This document shows positions 63,130-64,000 of a stretch of DNA of 64,000 nt, piece by piece. This stretch comes from Brevipalpus yothersi (taxonomy: Eukaryota; Arthropoda; Arachnida; Trombidiformes; Tenuipalpidae). The position numbers and the translations under genes were made by a program. Numbering within the stretch: position 1 is the first letter of the stretch; each line of letters starts with the position of its first letter. The notes below the pieces were generated by a model. It was not told where the DNA came from. It ran no database searches and saw nothing but the letters and a program-made list of their open reading frames with translations. Location of the stretch: positions 53,332-117,331 of the forward strand of contig QZCP01000778.1 of the NCBI GenBank assembly GCA_003956705.1, given 5' to 3'.

Positions 63130-64000
63130 CTTGATAATCTAGAGAAGAGGATGTAATGTTTATAGGAATACAGAAAAGGCAGAATTGACGCTTCTTCAAA
63201 TATCGATATCAAAAATTATTTTGAAATTGTTGATCAGTTGACTGAGAATTGAAATGTGAAATGTGCTTGTTAAATACTAAGATAGAGGGCTAAAGAAGAG
63301 GAGAAGACTACCTCATGAAACACCCATGCAAGGGAAATGTAGAAACACTGATTTGACTATCAAGTGCTATTAGTAGCTGTGAATTCTTTGCAATATAGAT
63401 ACAAATATACGAACGAGAAAGAAAAGAAAGAGAACTATAGAATAAGCTAAAGAAATCCTCACCTTGTTCCCGTGATTACAGTAGATTGATACGATATATT
63501 TGATTGCTCTCTAGAAACCTTTTCAGATGTTCTGAGATGCAGTAGGATATGCTTCGTTTCTGACTTTTTGATGGTGATTCTGATGAGGGAATGAGAGAGA
63601 GAGAGGAAATTATGGATCAGTACTTTCAGGATGAAAAGTAAAAGTTGTGCCATGAATACCAGATTCTTTCCCTGAGTTTGTCATAAATTCGAAGATAGGG
63701 ACAGAGTGAGGTCCCAATAGTGTGGTATTCCAACGGCAGATTAGTGAATGAAGGTGAACAAAGAGATAGAGTCAACACCTGACCAATGAAGTGGAGTATC
63801 AATCCAAAATATTTTTAATGATGAGATAGGAAGATGAGAGAGAACAAAGTCATGGGCTCCCATGAGGTCAAAAATGAATTTTTTTAAAATTTGAATGCAT
63901 TCTGTATCAACTTATCTACTACTTATCATTGAAAGACTTGAGAAATCAAAAATAACAGCTATAATTGGCTATTAACTATGCAGGGAAATTTATCTAACAC
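63130..64000. other. upstream flank of the protease homologue
   Basis: Should contain the promoter and any 5' UTR of the minus-strand gene. AT-rich, with a short GA tract near 63594. The frame at 63459-63653 is not supported. No other feature seen. Confidence 0.55.

Overview
The window looks like nuclear DNA from an arthropod, most likely a parasitic astigmatid mite and probably Sarcoptes scabiei. It is AT-rich, genes are split by GT-AG introns, and long (CT)n/(GA)n microsatellites recur every few kilobases. The lineage call rests mainly on the minus-strand gene at 61344-63129. It is a trypsin-fold S1 protease homologue that has lost the catalytic His and Ser, as in the scabies mite inactivated protease paralogues (SMIPP-S). 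The species name is an inference; no search was run.

Region 1 (1-48 kb) is gene-poor. One gene, a class 2 secreted semaphorin (Sema2), lies on the plus strand as eight exons from 25929 to 47780. They encode most of the sema domain, then the PSI domain, the Ig domain and the C-terminal tail. The signal peptide and first sema strands are missing and are probably left of the window, so the first 25.9 kb is likely intron or 5' flank. Introns are full of CT/GA repeats, and one holds a 909-base assembly gap bounded by (CT)n on both sides. Some less repetitive, weakly coding-like islands lie on the minus strand at about 9.8-10.1 and 15-19 kb; I could not identify them.

Region 2 (48-58.3 kb) is compact housekeeping DNA. 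It holds a tRNA-Phe(GAA) with an unusual G discriminator (minus); a small tryptophan-rich WG/GW-repeat protein (minus); an SLC52-type riboflavin transporter (plus); SNAPC3, a subunit of the snRNA-activating complex (plus); and inorganic pyrophosphatase with a candidate mitochondrial presequence and a second in-frame start (plus). It continues with an unidentified two-hydrophobic-segment secretory-pathway protein (minus), a probable decayed small secreted-protein gene (minus), and S-formylglutathione hydrolase (plus). The last two are head to head and probably share a promoter region.

Region 3 (58.3-64 kb) is accessory. It has a long (GA)n tract, a decayed secreted-protein gene on the plus strand, and the inactive protease homologue on the minus strand. 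The protease coding region is interrupted by a 923-bp DNA transposon with 37-bp terminal inverted repeats (35/37 identical) flanked by TA on both sides. Removing the element and one TA restores an uninterrupted frame. The element also supplies a splice donor, so it may now be excised as an intron. This is the most notable observation in the window.

There is no operon logic: the genes are independent eukaryotic units. No CRISPR array, rRNA or virus was seen.
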